Assembly (NCBI GenBank): GCA_021234155.1 | Contig: JAJEKV010000008.1 | Location: forward strand, 3,547,008-3,611,007 | Direction of reading: 5' to 3' | DNA length: 64,000 nucleotides | Source: Isoetes taiwanensis | Taxonomy: Eukaryota; Streptophyta; Lycopodiopsida; Isoetales; Isoetaceae | Part shown: positions 23,500 to 36,189 of the stretch, one piece after another | Layout of the letters: each line of letters opens with the position of its first letter | Numbering within the stretch: the first letter of the stretch is position 1 | The notes under the pieces: model-generated | Databases searched by the model: none | What the model saw: only the letters and a program-made list of their open reading frames with translations | Told to the model about the DNA's origin: nothing | Program-made: the position numbers and the translations under genes

Positions 23500-24110
23500 G
23501 ACCTAGGGTTCATTAGACCTAAATATTCACCATTGGGGCACCCATCCTTTTGTGAAGAAGAAGGGATGGCGTACTGGTGGATGTGCATAGATTACGGTGC
23601 AACAAACAAGCACACCATCAAGAATAAGTATGCACTCCCGATCTGGACACGGATCTCGATGGATCACCTAAGGCTGGTTTTCCGATAGACTCCGAGGTCG
23701 GATACCATCGATCGTGATTAAGGAAGAAGACTTCCACAAACAAAGACGACTATGTATGGCATTACGAGTTCACCGTGAATGCGCTACTGTCAAACGCTAA
23801 CGCTCATGAGGCTTATGAACGACATCTTCGTGGAGTTTTTGATACTTTTCTTATAGTACCTTTGGATGATATCTCGTGTACGCGAAACTTCGAAGAACAC
23901 GTGACGACCTAAGGAAAGTGCTCGAAGCTAAGAAAGCAATCTTCGCTTGTAACGCTGTCATTGGCGCTAATTTCGCGAACGGAGAGGGTAGAATATCCGC
24001 ACGGATCTCACGGAGGGGATTTCGGTTTCGATAATCGCCAAGATCGGGCAGCCATACATTGGCTCTACCAAGAACATCCATCGAGGTCGCTTTCTACCGC
24101 AGGTATTATA
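23500..24110 (+). pseudogene. Gypsy reverse transcriptase, frameshifted
   Basis: Recognisable pieces in order are 'HPFVKKKGW' (finger region), 'KHTIKNKYALP'-like residues at 23600-23640, a damaged 'FSKIDLRSGYH' stretch at 23680-23710, 'RLMNDIF' near 23810, and a 'LDDIS'-type box near 23865 where the YIDD motif normally lies. Single-base losses at CTGG and CAGAT sites break the frame at several of these motifs. The enzyme would copy element RNA in the particle; here it is inactive as read. Confidence 0.8.
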
Positions 24111-24119
24111 GTGGTGTCT

Positions 24120-24640
24120 GAGGAACTTTAAAATAGCGCCCCGCTTAACGGATTTGACGAGGGCGTAAAGTAAAGGATTGGGTAGATCATCGATGCATGA
24201 AAGCCCAAGCAATTCGAGATGTTGAAGGATCTTTGACAATCACTACCGCCTCGCCGTGACTCTCGAAGCGACAAACTTGTATGATAGATATGGGGCAAAA
24301 TTGCTACAAAGTAGCATTGATGCAGAAGAGCTTAGTAGTGGCTTACTTAATTTAAGATGAATAACGCCGCTTACCCGAACCCATGATCAAGAGTTGCTTG
24401 GTGTATTGTCGAACACTAAGAATTTGGAGGCACTACCAGAAGGAAGTTCCAAATCGACACCTGGACCATCGTGAGCCTTAACACGCGGTTCACACAGCCA
24501 GCCATCCCCAACCCGAGGCAAATAAGGTGGATGAGCCCTCGAAGAATACGATTTTGATATAGCTTTATAGTTTCCTGAAGCTCAATGTGGTAGCAGAGCG
24601 CTTCAGTGGCATCCTCTTCCGACAACAGATTCCAATCTAA
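24120..24640 (+). pseudogene. Gypsy RNase H remnant
   Basis: The plus strand reads 'HDQELLGVLSN' near 24380-24412 and 'GRKFQI'-like residues soon after, then 'NPRQIRWM' near 24505. These are the standard markers of the gypsy RNase H end ('THDxELLAIV..', 'GrkFxvxTDh', 'NxRQxRWme'). The large minus-strand frame at 24416-24874 is a shadow. Confidence 0.75.
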
Positions 24641-24889
24641 CTTCGACGCTGACTTCTGAAAGAAGATCGGCCAGAAACCTGCCGACGTATGCACTTCCAG
24701 CGAAGTGTGGGCGAAGCCGCAGTAAAGTAAGAATGTGATAAGGAGAGAAACCTTCAAGAATTTTAAGAAGGAAGGTAACCTTTGTACCATAAGAATAAGC
24801 GTAAAAGCCCCAATCATCGTGGAGTGAGGAAGTTGATTCTCCACGACACCCACATTATCCAATAGCCGCCACACAGATTTTATGAAGAC

Positions 24890-25440
24890 ATATTTCCAAT
24901 GTGCGCAGCTAGCTATTATCGCTGTGGATGAAGAAGCGTATAGCTCGCTACATCAAAGAGGTCACCAGACGTACAGACGGCGCGAGCAAAATTAATTCCG
25001 TGACATTGAACCATTAACGGTAAGCCGTAACGCTAAGTGGGAAGTCATCGCGATGGACTTCATAACGTATTCCGGCGACGCGAAGAGGGAAACGATGCCC
25101 CATGGTTATGGTCATTATCGGCCGAAGATGGCACACTTTGCCTTGCGACCACCGATTACGTACCTCTTTGATTAAAATGCGCATTTCTCTTCACCAAGGA
25201 AATCTTCGTGTTCCATGGTATGCCGAGAGATCATCTCCCATTTAGACCAAGTCTGCGAATGCCTTTTGAAAGGGTCTTTTTGCGACGCATCCGTGACGGT
25301 TTTTCGCCCATGAGCATCACTTATCATCATCCTCGACGGGATGGGCAAACAGAATCCACTAAACGTAATCTTGAAGATATGCTAAGAAACTATGTCCGAA
25401 CAAGCAAAGCGGCGGAAGATTACATCTCACTTGGTTGATT
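24890..25440 (+). pseudogene. Gypsy integrase, frameshifted
   Basis: The plus strand gives 'KWEVIAMDFIT' (25038-25070), then 'KMAHFAL' near 25125, then a frame at 25208-25438 with 'FHGMPRDH', 'YHHPRRDGQTES' and 'LEDMLRNYV'. This is the core of a gypsy integrase: the catalytic Asp follows 'MDFI', the second lies at 'MPxxIvSDR', and the 'YHPQTDGQTERxN' motif holds the Glu. The middle 'SDRG' box is damaged. The HHCC zinc finger was not seen. Confidence 0.85.
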
Positions 25441-25477
25441 CGGGCTTATATAATAGCACCAAGCAGAATCATCCCGC

Positions 25478-25702
25478 ATGTCATTCGCTCATGATCAACT
25501 ACGGCCACTAATGTCTAATCGCATTAATTTGGCACAATGTGTCAAAGGTAGATATTTCGCAGCGAATGTTGGCCGACATGCTAGCCTAGTAGAAGAGGTC
25601 CGAGATATCTCTCTGCAGCAAGGAGTCGCATTAAAAGAGCGTAATGATAAGCACCGGACGGCCGAGAGTTCCGTGTTGCGGGACTTCGTAGATCTGAATT
25701 AA
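25478..25702 (+). pseudogene. Gypsy post-integrase segment
   Basis: About 74 codons with 'VEEVRDISLQQGVALKERND' then 'KHRTAESSVLRDFVDLN', which match the conserved segment after gypsy integrase ending in 'ADKHRrexxFxvGDxVyLr'. It confirms the integrase assignment and marks the polyprotein carboxyl end. No chromodomain follows. Confidence 0.7.
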
Positions 25703-25710
25703 AAATCTTC

Positions 25711-27211
25711 TTCATTCTTCTTGGTCAATCTCGTACCTTGACTGCACTTTATCTTTTCACCTTTCTCGCGGACTTGTGGCTTTTCCTCTCTGGTGTTGGT
25801 GGTCGCCTCCTGTGATTGTAGCCAGAGTAACTTCTTCACCAAATCGTAGCTTCGCCTTCCAAAGAGCTTGTAAAAGGAGGTCAGATTCGAAGATGTCATC
25901 TTAGCAAAATCGTAATCTTCAGACTCCCCTTTTGCCCCCAACTCTTGATTCTCGCCCCTCGGGTGAGGAGCTGGTGGGCTGCTATGAAAGTCTCATCCCG
26001 GGATGAACCGGTGACATGTACCTCCCTCATCACCGTCAATGCCTACACAATTTCGCTCTGCGCACAATACAATAGTTATACCAGAGCCGTAAATGCTGAA
26101 AGATCTGAATCTCCTGACATGAGAACATGTCCAAGAGATGGTTAATCACTGTGCTTTTGCAGTGATTCACTATTCTTCCTTGTGCACTAGGGTCCCGCAG
26201 TCACCAGAATACGTACCGAAACTCCAACACGCTTGAAAAGTTCCGCATTGTTGATCGCGAAATTCCATTGCACGCTTCTAATCGAACTCCACTGCTTCGC
26301 TACTGGAGATATTCGACCTTTACTCGCGAAAGAGTCGGCCTCCACCATGGTAATTCTCAATTTCATTTGGTTTCCTTTTATACCCATGGAACAAAAAAAA
26401 TGTAAAAGGATTTTAAGTACGTCTTCAAAAAGAAAAACGTATCCTAATTGGTGAAACCCCTAAATCGTATTGAATCTCTTAAAAATGCATGTAGCTGTAA
26501 ATCCTCGGCTAAAAAAAAAAAAAAAAAAGGTAATGAAAAATAAAAGGACTTGTGTATTCCGTATCAAGTGCTTACCAAACCAGATTTCATAACCAAATTT
26601 CGTACGCGAACCAAAATGATTCTTGAAGTCGGGCTCACAAGGCCTGGATTGCATGCTCGAGTGAATATAACCAAACTTCCAATGTTTTGCCGTAATTCTG
26701 GTTTATAACGCCGAACAAAGTGTTAAACCGTGAGTTTTTAAATGGCCGGGTCGTCAGAAGCTATCGCCTTCACCTTAAACCCATATGGAAGGTCACTTCA
26801 AGGTAAAATCTTGGGGCTTTATTGGATCTCGGCTTAATTTGGTGCAATCACCGCGGTAATTAAGGCTGCATCGTGTTATTTTGATCGCATATTGTAAACC
26901 GCTCAGAACGGAGGGCTGGCCTCAAGATCCAAAACATGCCCGGGGTCCGCCCTCTTCCTCGCCACTGCCTCGACTGTGATGCATGAAGCCCTCCTAAGAA
27001 GTCCTTGTTTCTTTTCTTTTCGCTTCCGCAAAAAACGCCTTAGTAACAAGAAAACAACAATATAAAACAACTAAATACTCCACTTCAAAATTTGGCGATA
27101 TTGATAATCCTTTCAACCGAGGCCGCGAGCAGGGTAAAGCCTTTTAATCTTCCCACCGCCGACATTTAACCGTCTAAGCATGCCGGATATGTGATGACAT
27201 TTTTCCGGTCA
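25711..27211. other. No gene recognised
   Basis: Short frames only. An A run lies at about 26511-26528. A 3' LTR for the upstream gypsy element would be expected here but no match to 20925-21436 was found. Confidence 0.45.
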
Positions 27212-28840
27212 GACGTGCTCCCCTGTGGAATAATATACGCCATAAATACGATATTCCTCGATTCGTTACCATGGCAAGTCTACCTAGGTAGCCTTGCATG
27301 CCTTAGAAAGTGGCAGGCAGTACATCTGCTAAATTAACTTAGATAACCTTAGATAAAGCGCTCCATTTCCACATGGCCTTATCCCTATTGGGCAACCGCC
27401 ATTTGCGGCCCCAGTGGTGCCACCGGCATCCCATGTGGACCCACACCTATATACTCTAACCCTAACCTGTAGACCTTTCCGACCTAGCACCGAATCTCCT
27501 CATTCACGCGTCTCAAAACCCCGCTTCGAGCATCGTCATTATAGTCAGCTTCTGGAGCAAAGAAACTCGAAGGTGTGTACGATCGTTGAGGGAGCAAGCC
27601 TTCTAATTCACGCCAAGGAGCATGGAGATGCCAGGATGGAGGAAGCGCCTGAGGAGTGTAGGTTGAGTAGAGTTCATATGTTAGTAATATCCGGGAAGTT
27701 AGCACTCTGCGATGAGTTAGTATTTCGTGGCCCGTGAGTAGGAGCCACCCTAGAATCCTTTTGTTGATCTTGAACCCTAATCAAGGAACCCTAACCGATA
27801 GTTAGATATGTAAGGATTAGGTTTAAGATGTTCTTATTATGATTATCATGATATGATGTTATGGGATGTTGGTTGATCAAAGTTTGCTCCTCTCAGATTG
27901 AAGGGGTAGAGACTAGCCATATGTAGTATGCTCCTGAAGTGTAGATCCCTTTGGGCCCATTAGCTGCGTACCGCGTATTGCGGAACCCACCGGCCTACTG
28001 GCTACGAGCATGACTCAAGACTACACAACGGGCTAGAGTAAGATGGAGGGGAGGATCCCCGCCGAAAAGTGGAGGCTTCCGGGATCCCATAGTGGGCTAG
28101 ATGGTCTGGCCACTTCCGCAGGGCCGGTACGGGTCCGACACCTCCGGCAATGGTATCACTCTCGCTTCCTCAAGAGCTGCAAGTGCGTCACTGCCTTTGT
28201 TTCCGGGTTCACGGCACGTAATCGTGTGGCCGCCACGATTCTCTAGCCTGCGGAGCCTCTAGACCCCTGAAGGGGAGATGCAACCCTTCCTACCTCGACC
28301 TTTAATTCGTGGAGATGCAACTGAGTAGTCCCCGATGGGTGATACCCATGGATCATGATCCTAAGGTTGGGGAGTCATGCCAGCTTGATCTAGCCCATCC
28401 GCAGCATGCAGCCGTGAGGGGCTGATGGAGTGGTCAACCCCAGCCATTGGTCTTATGCCAGCCCCGGCCATTGTTATGACCCTTGGGCTTCCATTTATCT
28501 TTGGAGGGGCCACCCAAATACCGACCTTATAAGGGCTCTGGAGCCACTCTGCAGGGAGCTCTTATGCTCTTTATGGCTTATGATTATGTCTCTTTGCACT
28601 CTATGGATGAGCTACCCTTCGGCAAGGTGGATGCATTGTTACGCTAGTTCCGCTGATGTTTATGCTTCCGCTGCGGATAGAGTTTTTCCTCCATAGGAAG
28701 CGCGACGCGAAGACACCTTCGGTAATTTCCGCACTACGGAGATCCAGCGCGGATGACGGAGGGCTCCGTAAGGCGAGGACCTGATGGGGATTTTACGAGG
28801 TACTCTACCGAGCCAGATATTTAGTAGGGGAGCTGCCACA
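27212..28840 (+). repeat. 5' LTR of the 13.1-kb gypsy element
   Basis: It aligns with 38837-40320 from TGCTCCC..GTGGAATAATATACG to the shared end TATTTAGTAGG..GCCACA. The terminal TG is unclear on this side. Immediately downstream is the primer-binding site. Confidence 0.9.
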
Positions 28841-28841
28841 A

Positions 28842-28856
28842 TGGTATCGAGTTTAT
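28842..28856 (+). promoter_or_regulatory. Primer-binding site (initiator tRNA-Met)
   Basis: TGGTATCGAGTTTA begins two bases after the 5' LTR. The usual plant gypsy site is TGGTATCAGAGC, complementary to the 3' end of initiator tRNA-Met. The observed site matches except that CAG reads CG. Confidence 0.8.
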
Positions 28857-31800
28857 GTTCTTGGTTGACCAGAACTAGCACCCACCATAACCACGAAAAG
28901 TAAATTTTAACAAGTGCCTATGGTGTGAAATAAAATTTCTACCCATCAACCCCTCGGTAAATAGGGGAAAATTTTTCCTAGGTAGTGGGTCCAAAATAGG
29001 TTAAGTGTTAGACGGTTAGGTACGAACGGTAGGCCAAATTCACCTTTCTAGTAAATTTGAAGTGAAAATTATGCATCCGCTTTCCAAATTTCCACCTAAA
29101 CGGATCGCAAGAATCATGCTAACTGGTGACCCGAAAGTGGGAAAAATGGCGAAATCCATAATTAATACTTCCAAACATAGGAAATTTAAAAAATTTTAAG
29201 GTATAATACTCTAAATTAAGCATGGATACCAATAATTAAATATGTACTAATAATTAGGGTACATTGGTGTAATTAATAAGGGGCTAATAAGTAGGCCTAT
29301 TTATGGTAGGAGAATATTCCGTGGACCCTTTAGCCATCTCGCTTAATTCCCATTTCCTCCCAAACTTCTTTTTTCCTTAACACCATATCTCTCTTGCTCA
29401 CTCCTTTACGGCCACCCATTCTCTAGGACCGCATGGCACGCACTAAGCGCATAAATAGAAAAGTTTGGAGAGGCCTACACTGATGGCGACGAAATAGGTC
29501 GCCATGTCATAGAAGATCCCACCCCACCTTCAATCTTAACCGGGTAGAAGAGAGGTGTTCTCCAGCCAGCCGATGACACCTTCCTACATCTCTAAGGAGG
29601 AGGCTTAGCAGTTAGCCAGCCTCTTCACGCATGGGCACCAAATAACCGACGAAACCCGCCCATTTTGAGCCTCCAATGCAGGTAGAGCAGCGTGACGTGG
29701 GAGCAGAGGAGACCGTGAGCGCATTACCTGCTGAGCCAGTAATTCCGTGAGCCGCAAGAACAAGGTCAGCAGAGTGGTCGAGGACAGGCAGCACGAAGAA
29801 GAGAGGAGCTTTTGGAGAAGGAGCGCCAGAACTAAGAGGAGGAACGATCGTCCCAGGACCGGTGAGGATCGGCGGTTTCCCAGCCACAGGAGAAGAAGCA
29901 TGAGAAGGAGGAGATGGCGAAGAGGAAGCCGCGGGAGGAGGAAGCCGGAGGAGGAAGAGAACGAGTGGGTCAGAGACCACCTTTACCCGGTGTGGGCCTG
30001 GCCACCCAAGGTGGTCACGTTAGCGAGCAGGCGAAGCCATCACTCGCAGAGAGCCGCCTTCGTGATGTCGTTTTCTCAAAAGGCACTGTGAATACCCTCC
30101 GCCGCTGGACGAGGTATATAATGACCGGCATCACGGCAGAAATGTCGAGCTGGTGACAAGTGGAGGGCGGCCGACCGCCAGGCGAACCGCCCCTGCCGCC
30201 GCCGCCACGACCGGAGTAGTTCAAGAAGGTCCATCACTTGACCAAATTCTAGGCATGCCCGAAGTTTTTTAGAGATTAAGCACCTCTAACAGCAGCACTT
30301 AATCTCCTCTAATTAGGAAGGCACCATTCGAGCTACCCATGAAGTGGATGAATTGCCACCGAATTACAGGTGACGCCACTCAATGCATAAGGGTGCGGTG
30401 TAGTCATGGAGTATCGAGCTCACCTAACCGTTTTCGAGGCTGAAACCTCTCATGATATTCATATGTAAGAGGGTAACGCCGATGCCCAAGGATCAAGACT
30501 TATACGGATCCGCTATGAGTACCCCTTGAGGATCCAAATTTTGTATAAATTACTAAAAACTACCGTAATTTGACTAAATTTCTTTATAATACAAAATTTT
30601 GTTTGTAAATTGGTTTCGATTTTGTATGAACGAAGCACAGTTCAACTTGAGCAGCATAATTCCCCGTCTAGTACCATCCGCATTGACCCATAGCAGCCAA
30701 GCATTAGATAAATTTTGGTGAAAAACTTGCAAATAGGTCAAAACTACAACTGGTCACACTGCCAGAACCGCCTCTCAGCCAAGGCTCATGGGACGCTAGA
30801 GGCCATTTGGCGCCATTCGATCCGAATTTCGCCGATTTGATATCGGCTTCATGTCCAATCCGCAGGAGAAAATTGCTAATTAGGCGAAGCGCGCTAATTC
30901 GTCATGGCATTAGCATCTCCAAATTCTCCAAACGCCATCCGAACTCAATTGATTCTAACGGGTCACACCGCGAAACCGCCGGCTACCGCTGACGCTGGTG
31001 GCCATTTTGGCGGCCAGCTCGACCCGATTTCATTTTGCCTAAATTGACTAATTTTTCATCCAACAAACCGCCATGTAGTGCTTCTGTTTTGTTTTGCTTA
31101 GATTTACACTCATGGTAGCTCATTCGACACCCATACCATGGAACAAAGTTTTTCCCCATCAAGAACCCTTTTGTGCACTCCGGAACCGAGGCATCCCTAG
31201 TCTATAAAAGGCCTCATTTGTCATTTCTCCCCATCAAAACTGCTCCCTAACACTTCTTAGGTGCTTTCAGCCCCTACCTCGCCTTCCCAAGCCATTTTTC
31301 ATACTCATCCTCGCCAATGGCTTACCGCTTTGTCGATGGTAATATCGAGACCAATCACATCCGTGGATTTCCTCGCCGAGCAAGCCTTCCATGTTTTCGA
31401 TCCTCTTTGATCTCCATGCCACATTGACTAACTCCCTACTACACCGAAGATCATGTGCCAAGATGACTGCATCCTACTTCCGTAGGAAGTTAGCTTGCCA
31501 CCTAGGGGAGGGAAATGGGTTTCTCTAGACTCCCCTCTTTACCCGCCATAGGCGGTGGGGAGCCAGTGGGGAAGGAGTAGGGTCATGGATAGAACCCTAA
31601 ACATGCCGTGATTACATGACTTGCAAGCATCATAGGCATAGATACCCTCTCAAATTCTAAGCAGCCCTAGCTTTGTTCATTATGCAAGACAACGCTAGCC
31701 AACCAACCAGAGAGCCGGGCCATCCAACTTTGATTGGCACCTTCCTCGACACTTCTGAGGCGCAGAGATATCCACTCTAGATCGAGACTACGGTGAGTAT

Positions 31801-32040
31801 GAATACTATGGCTCCACATCGTGAACACCGTTGGCGATTGAGCAGATTTCACATGAAGAGTAAGGGGAGGAGAACCTGGGTTGAGATGAGGGAGGTAAGA
31901 AGGATGGAGGAGAGGCCGGAGTAGCCCCATAAGAGGGAAGCATTACATGGATTTCGAACTCACTGCTGGTATCACGCGCTCTAACCCCTCAAAATTTCAT
32001 CACCACGGCGAGGGAGTACATACCGCTAATCACATCCCTC
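28857..32040 (+). other. Long gypsy leader or extra internal segment
   Basis: No gag motif was found in these 3.2 kb. A purine-rich segment at 29750-29990 gives Arg/Glu-rich frames, probably low complexity. A TATAAAAG box at 31203-31210, with a plant-promoter context (CTATAAAAGGCCTC), suggests either an internal promoter or a nested LTR. Short frames elsewhere look like chance. Confidence 0.4.
31203..31210 (+). promoter_or_regulatory. TATA box (TATAAAAG) inside the gypsy element
   Basis: Perfect TATAAAAG about 60 bp upstream of a pyrimidine-rich leader-like stretch. Unusual in a gypsy internal region; it may mark a nested insertion. Confidence 0.4.
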
Positions 32041-35000
32041 AACCTTCCCATTGCTGAAGAAGAAGGTCTCGATCGATGAGCTCCTAGGCCTAATCGCGAC
32101 AAGAACAGGCAAAGGACTTCATCAATTACTCTACCAAGAAATCCTAAGGGAAGTAGCCGAATGCACAATTCTACGCCAGGGGAAACTATGTCGACATTCG
32201 CTTACCGCCAGAGCAAGGCGTGATGTATCAAAGATCGAACCCATCATTCCGGTAGTAAGAAGAATTCCAAAGATCCAAAGCGTGTCAGATAGTTTCTGAA
32301 GAGGCCCAAGCTCCGGCCGACCAATGCGCCCGTGATATGCGAAAATGTCTAGCAAAGATCAACTTTGGAAAATGCAACTACGATGTGAGAGCATCCACGA
32401 AGATCTTACCGCATTAGATGTTTTCTGGGCCGGGCACCGAGAGGAGAGGTACCTGAGCTCTGGGCTTTAACTTCTAAGGGCAAATCACTCGTACTACTCC
32501 TTCCTACTTCCAAATTTCAAGGACAGATGATAGTTTTCCATAAGGAGTTTAAATGGGCAAGAGAGTCCGGTGGCGCTCCCTTATAGCACTTTCAAGCAAG
32601 ATGCCAGAATAGACTACAAAAGCGTATCATGTTATCCTCTGTGAGAGCCGAAGCTCCTCCCATTCTTCTCACGCCAGAGGCCACCCGGTGTGGATGTACA
32701 CTTGTCGGGTGGCGTAACTGCAATCTCTAACTTCCGGCACTACGTATGGCAAGAGCATTGAAGGAGGATCGCTGCAAGAATCCCGGGCAGAACGCCTAAG
32801 AAGGGCTACGATTGAAGAATGTTAAGAACCCTTCAAGTCCATGAAGGACACGCTGACGGAAAAAGCTTGTTTTGTTAATTAATTAAAGTGTATTGAAAAC
32901 CCTCTTCACCAAGCGTAATTCATGAAATGTATTTCTATATACTAATTAATGTCTTACCATGATCTTGACTTGTGCGGAATTTTCACATAATTTCTTTGTA
33001 CCTAACAACAATCCAATTGTAGGGCAAGAATGATTGTGTAACTTAAATAACAAGCATCGATGATTAATCCTAAAGAAGTGAACACCTACCAGTCTCAAGG
33101 CCGTACGACATCACCAAGCAAGTGTACCCAAACCTATCTCGACGCGCGACCAAGATGACAACAACGGTGGAAATGACTGAATCAATCAATGCTAGCTCAT
33201 TCGATGAGGAACCAGATGCATCACCGGACCTAATCGGGCTACCCATTGATGAATGCCCAAGAATATGCACTGACCACCTCCACCTCCCACCACTACCCCA
33301 ACAAGGCATCGAGGAAGGTCCATAAAGCAGGAGGGGCAAGACAATAATCAGAAATGTCGAGACAAGGAAGAGGAAAAGGAGAAACGTATGATTCAACACC
33401 ACCTAGCTCCGGCCTCATCGCACCTGTGACAGCCTAAGACAAATTTAGCTCTCGAAAGTGAGTCCGATACTTCATGTAAGAGCTGTGGCAAGGAAGGCGA
33501 TGACTATCAAAAGAAAGTTGACAAGGCTATGAGTAAATGTGTGGAAGACTAGGAAGTCACCGGCCGGAAGGACAAAGTTCGTATGGAGGCGTATTCCGGC
33601 TTGACGAGATGGAGGAGTTTGGCAACCTTATGGCATGAAGGACAAGGATATAGGGAAGGTTGCTACAACAAACTTGATAAGGAGCAACTTAGAATTCGTG
33701 GAAAGGCTATGCAAAGTCCAATAAGCCTTAAAAGGAACAAATTTAGTGCATTCACATCTTCGCCAGCGCTCAAGCAGACATTATAAAGCCCAGGGTCACA
33801 TAATTAAAGGTGTGATCCAAAGAATTCAACATTGAACCAAGTCAAGAGTAAAGGGCTACGAGGAATTCATGCGGCCAGCTCCATGTTCCCTGAGTTTCCG
33901 AAGGCAAGCAATTGAAACCTACATTGAGTGCTGGAAACAAAGAATATCAAAAAGCTAGTCCGGGAAAGCAATTAACCCAAAGTCGCGAGCGTAATACGAG
34001 GATAAAGCCATAAGCTTGAAGAAGCTCCAAAGAACGCCGCTGTGGGAGAAACAAATACCAAAGGAAAGTCAACAAAAAGCAATACCAAGGGCGCGCATCA
34101 GAGTAAGCAACGCACGAGGCCAAGAAGCAGGAAGAGCTCAGGTAAGACCTTTTGGGACCGTGGTCGCAGAATGCATCAAAGGTGCTAAAGCCAGCCGCCT
34201 TCGCATACCGGTTTTAAAAGAGAAGAGACGTGAGGTATCGAGAAGAAGCTATAAGCCAGCCTGTGCACCGAACATTACGATTGCCCATTCGGCCATGCAA
34301 AGTACCGCGAGCTTGGGGACTGGGATTCACCAACGTATGCATGAAGACGCATTTAATGGGCGGATTTTGAGATCATAAAAGGCCTTCTAAGACTACGATT
34401 AAGCAGAAGGACCACCAATCGTAAAACGTATTCCGTATTCAATGGGCAAAACAGTTGATATTCAATATCGATCATTTTAGCATAGTAGCTGATAGAAACC
34501 AAATGAGTTTGCGTAGATAGATCCTTATCGAGATCGCTCTAACCTTTAGGTGGTTTGCATATCTTTAAATTCTCAGAGGATAGAAAAAATGATAAAACCA
34601 TATTTTGGAGCTTTGACAATCATAAGGGTTAAAATTACACAAAGCTAATCTATTGAAAGATCTCTAACGAGATCTATCTATTGCACTAACCAGAGCTCAT
34701 TTGACTTTTCTATCTACAAATATAATTAGAAAATGTGGATCCAAAGGAGTTAGTTATATCAGCTTTACTGACCGACCCCATTTGTTCTAATTTCGACACA
34801 GAAGTTCATTTATCTTCATTTGGCTTAGCTTGGCATGTTTTAGAAGGCCCTTTAATCTCAAAGAACCATAATGAGCATGAGGCCCAGCGACTCGATAGAT
34901 GGTGAGCTTACATTCTGCAAATATCGAGTCAGTGGATATTGAAAAATCAACATACCATTGCGGCCGATGGAATCATAGATAGCAACTCCCTCATAGACAC

Positions 35001-35280
35001 AGTGTAGCTCTCTAACTTTGCCTCCCCAGTCACGCCTCTAATGAAGAACAAGGTATTGAAGTCTGCCAAGGCCGGGCCATATGGTAAAACCAAGGCCTAT
35101 CTCAAGACACTAAAGGAGGAGGATCACATTCGAAGAGTAGACCTTAGTGGAAGTAAGTGGCCGATGGGGCAGAGGTCATGGAAATTGGAAGGTATGTAAT
35201 CGAGTTCCTAAAGCTAGCTTAAAGCCATGATCGACCGCGGACCGTGAATGAGATTGCCATGACAAAGACCGGACGCACCA
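32041..35280 (+). pseudogene. Gypsy gag/protease region (by position)
   Basis: Several plus-strand frames (32051-32299, 33583-33786, 34016-34378) are rich in Lys and Arg, which suits gag, but no CCHC knuckle or DSG protease motif could be read. The call rests on location upstream of the reverse transcriptase. Confidence 0.35.
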
Positions 35281-35289
35281 AATCTCAAA

Positions 35290-36180
35290 GTGAAGTTAGT
35301 AAGAAGCCAGCCTCTTCTATGCAAAGGTATTTCTTTGAAGCAGCCTAAGGAAAGCATAGAAATAAATAAGGTGGATTACATTTTGAGGTTAGAGGCACCG
35401 GAGCCCACAAGCGGATGGAAGCCGCACTGTGCTGAATCCGCTGGCTCCGCCAAGAGCAAGGCTCATTTCGCATCTGCTGATGTATTCCCGATGAACCGGG
35501 CAAATACCACTCCAGAGTAGGTGTGGAGTGAGATCACACTAGCCCGTATGCTTCCTACCAAAGAAGTTTCCATAGATGAGCACTTCTCGAGTTGATTTGA
35601 GCTCAAGAAGCGTACCTCCAGAATTGCTTGAGCTTGGTTTTATTAGAGCAAGTGTGTCTCCTTTGGAGCACCTATACTCTCTTCTGCAGGAAGAAGAAAG
35701 ATGGCAGCTTAAGAATGTGCATAGACTATCGCCACCAACAAGCGCACGATAAAGAATAAGCGCTTGCCTAGAGCAGTATGATTTGATGGACCACCCAAGG
35801 AGTAAGGGTATTCTCAAAAATTGACTTTAAGGTCGATACCCATCAACAAGGATAAAGCTGAAGAAGATATCCATAAGACCGCCTTCGAACGCCGCAGACG
35901 CACTTTGAATTTACAAAAGAATGCCCTCGGATATCGACGCCAAAGAATCCTTTATGCTCTCATGAACGACGCCTTCGTGTGGAGTTCCAGGATGAGTTTT
36001 GTCATTGTTTTCTTTGACGACATTCTAGTCTGGCTAAATAAGTCCATTGAAGATCATAGTCAGATTTGAGAAGAGTGTTGAAAGTTGAGGCTGCATCGCT
36101 TGTATGGAAAGCTCTCCAAATGCCACTTCATAATCGAAAGAGTGGAGTACTTGGGGTTACGTCATATCTGGGCTAAGGGA
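35290..36180 (+). pseudogene. Gypsy reverse transcriptase, frameshifted
   Basis: In order: a linker frame (35290-35520); 'SFGAPIL' near 35660, matching the finger motif 'SPWGAPVLF'; a CIDYR-like stretch and 'NKRTIKNKR' near 35715-35765; a damaged 'DLRSGYHQ' near 35825-35850; 'EEDIHKTAFE' near 35860; and 'FVIVFFDDILVWLNKSIEDH' at 36000-36057, which carries the catalytic Asp pair. The YIDD box therefore survives as FFDD, while the upstream motifs are broken by small indels at CTG and CAG. Confidence 0.85.
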
Positions 36181-36189
36181 TCTCCACCC

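Larger units (their letters stand above)
21437..25710 (+). mobile_element. Ty3/gypsy LTR retrotransposon, heavily broken
   Basis: The plus strand carries, in order, a pre-RT linker, reverse transcriptase, RNase H, integrase and a post-integrase segment, which is the Ty3/gypsy order. A sequence at 21437-21455 (TTAGTATCAAGACCGG) weakly resembles a primer-binding site for initiator tRNA-Met. No 3' LTR was found. All domains change frame repeatedly, so it makes no polyprotein as read. The region is unusually rich in CTCG and CCG strings where the family usually has CTG or CAG codons. Confidence 0.8.

Noticed and set aside
24416-24874. 152-codon minus-strand frame
   Set aside because: It is antisense to the gypsy RNase H, whose motifs (HDQELLGVLS, NPRQIRWM) are on the plus strand.
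29605-30224. Pro/Ser- and Arg/Glu-rich frames on both strands, possibly gag
   Set aside because: Purine-rich low complexity opens all frames; no gag motif was seen.
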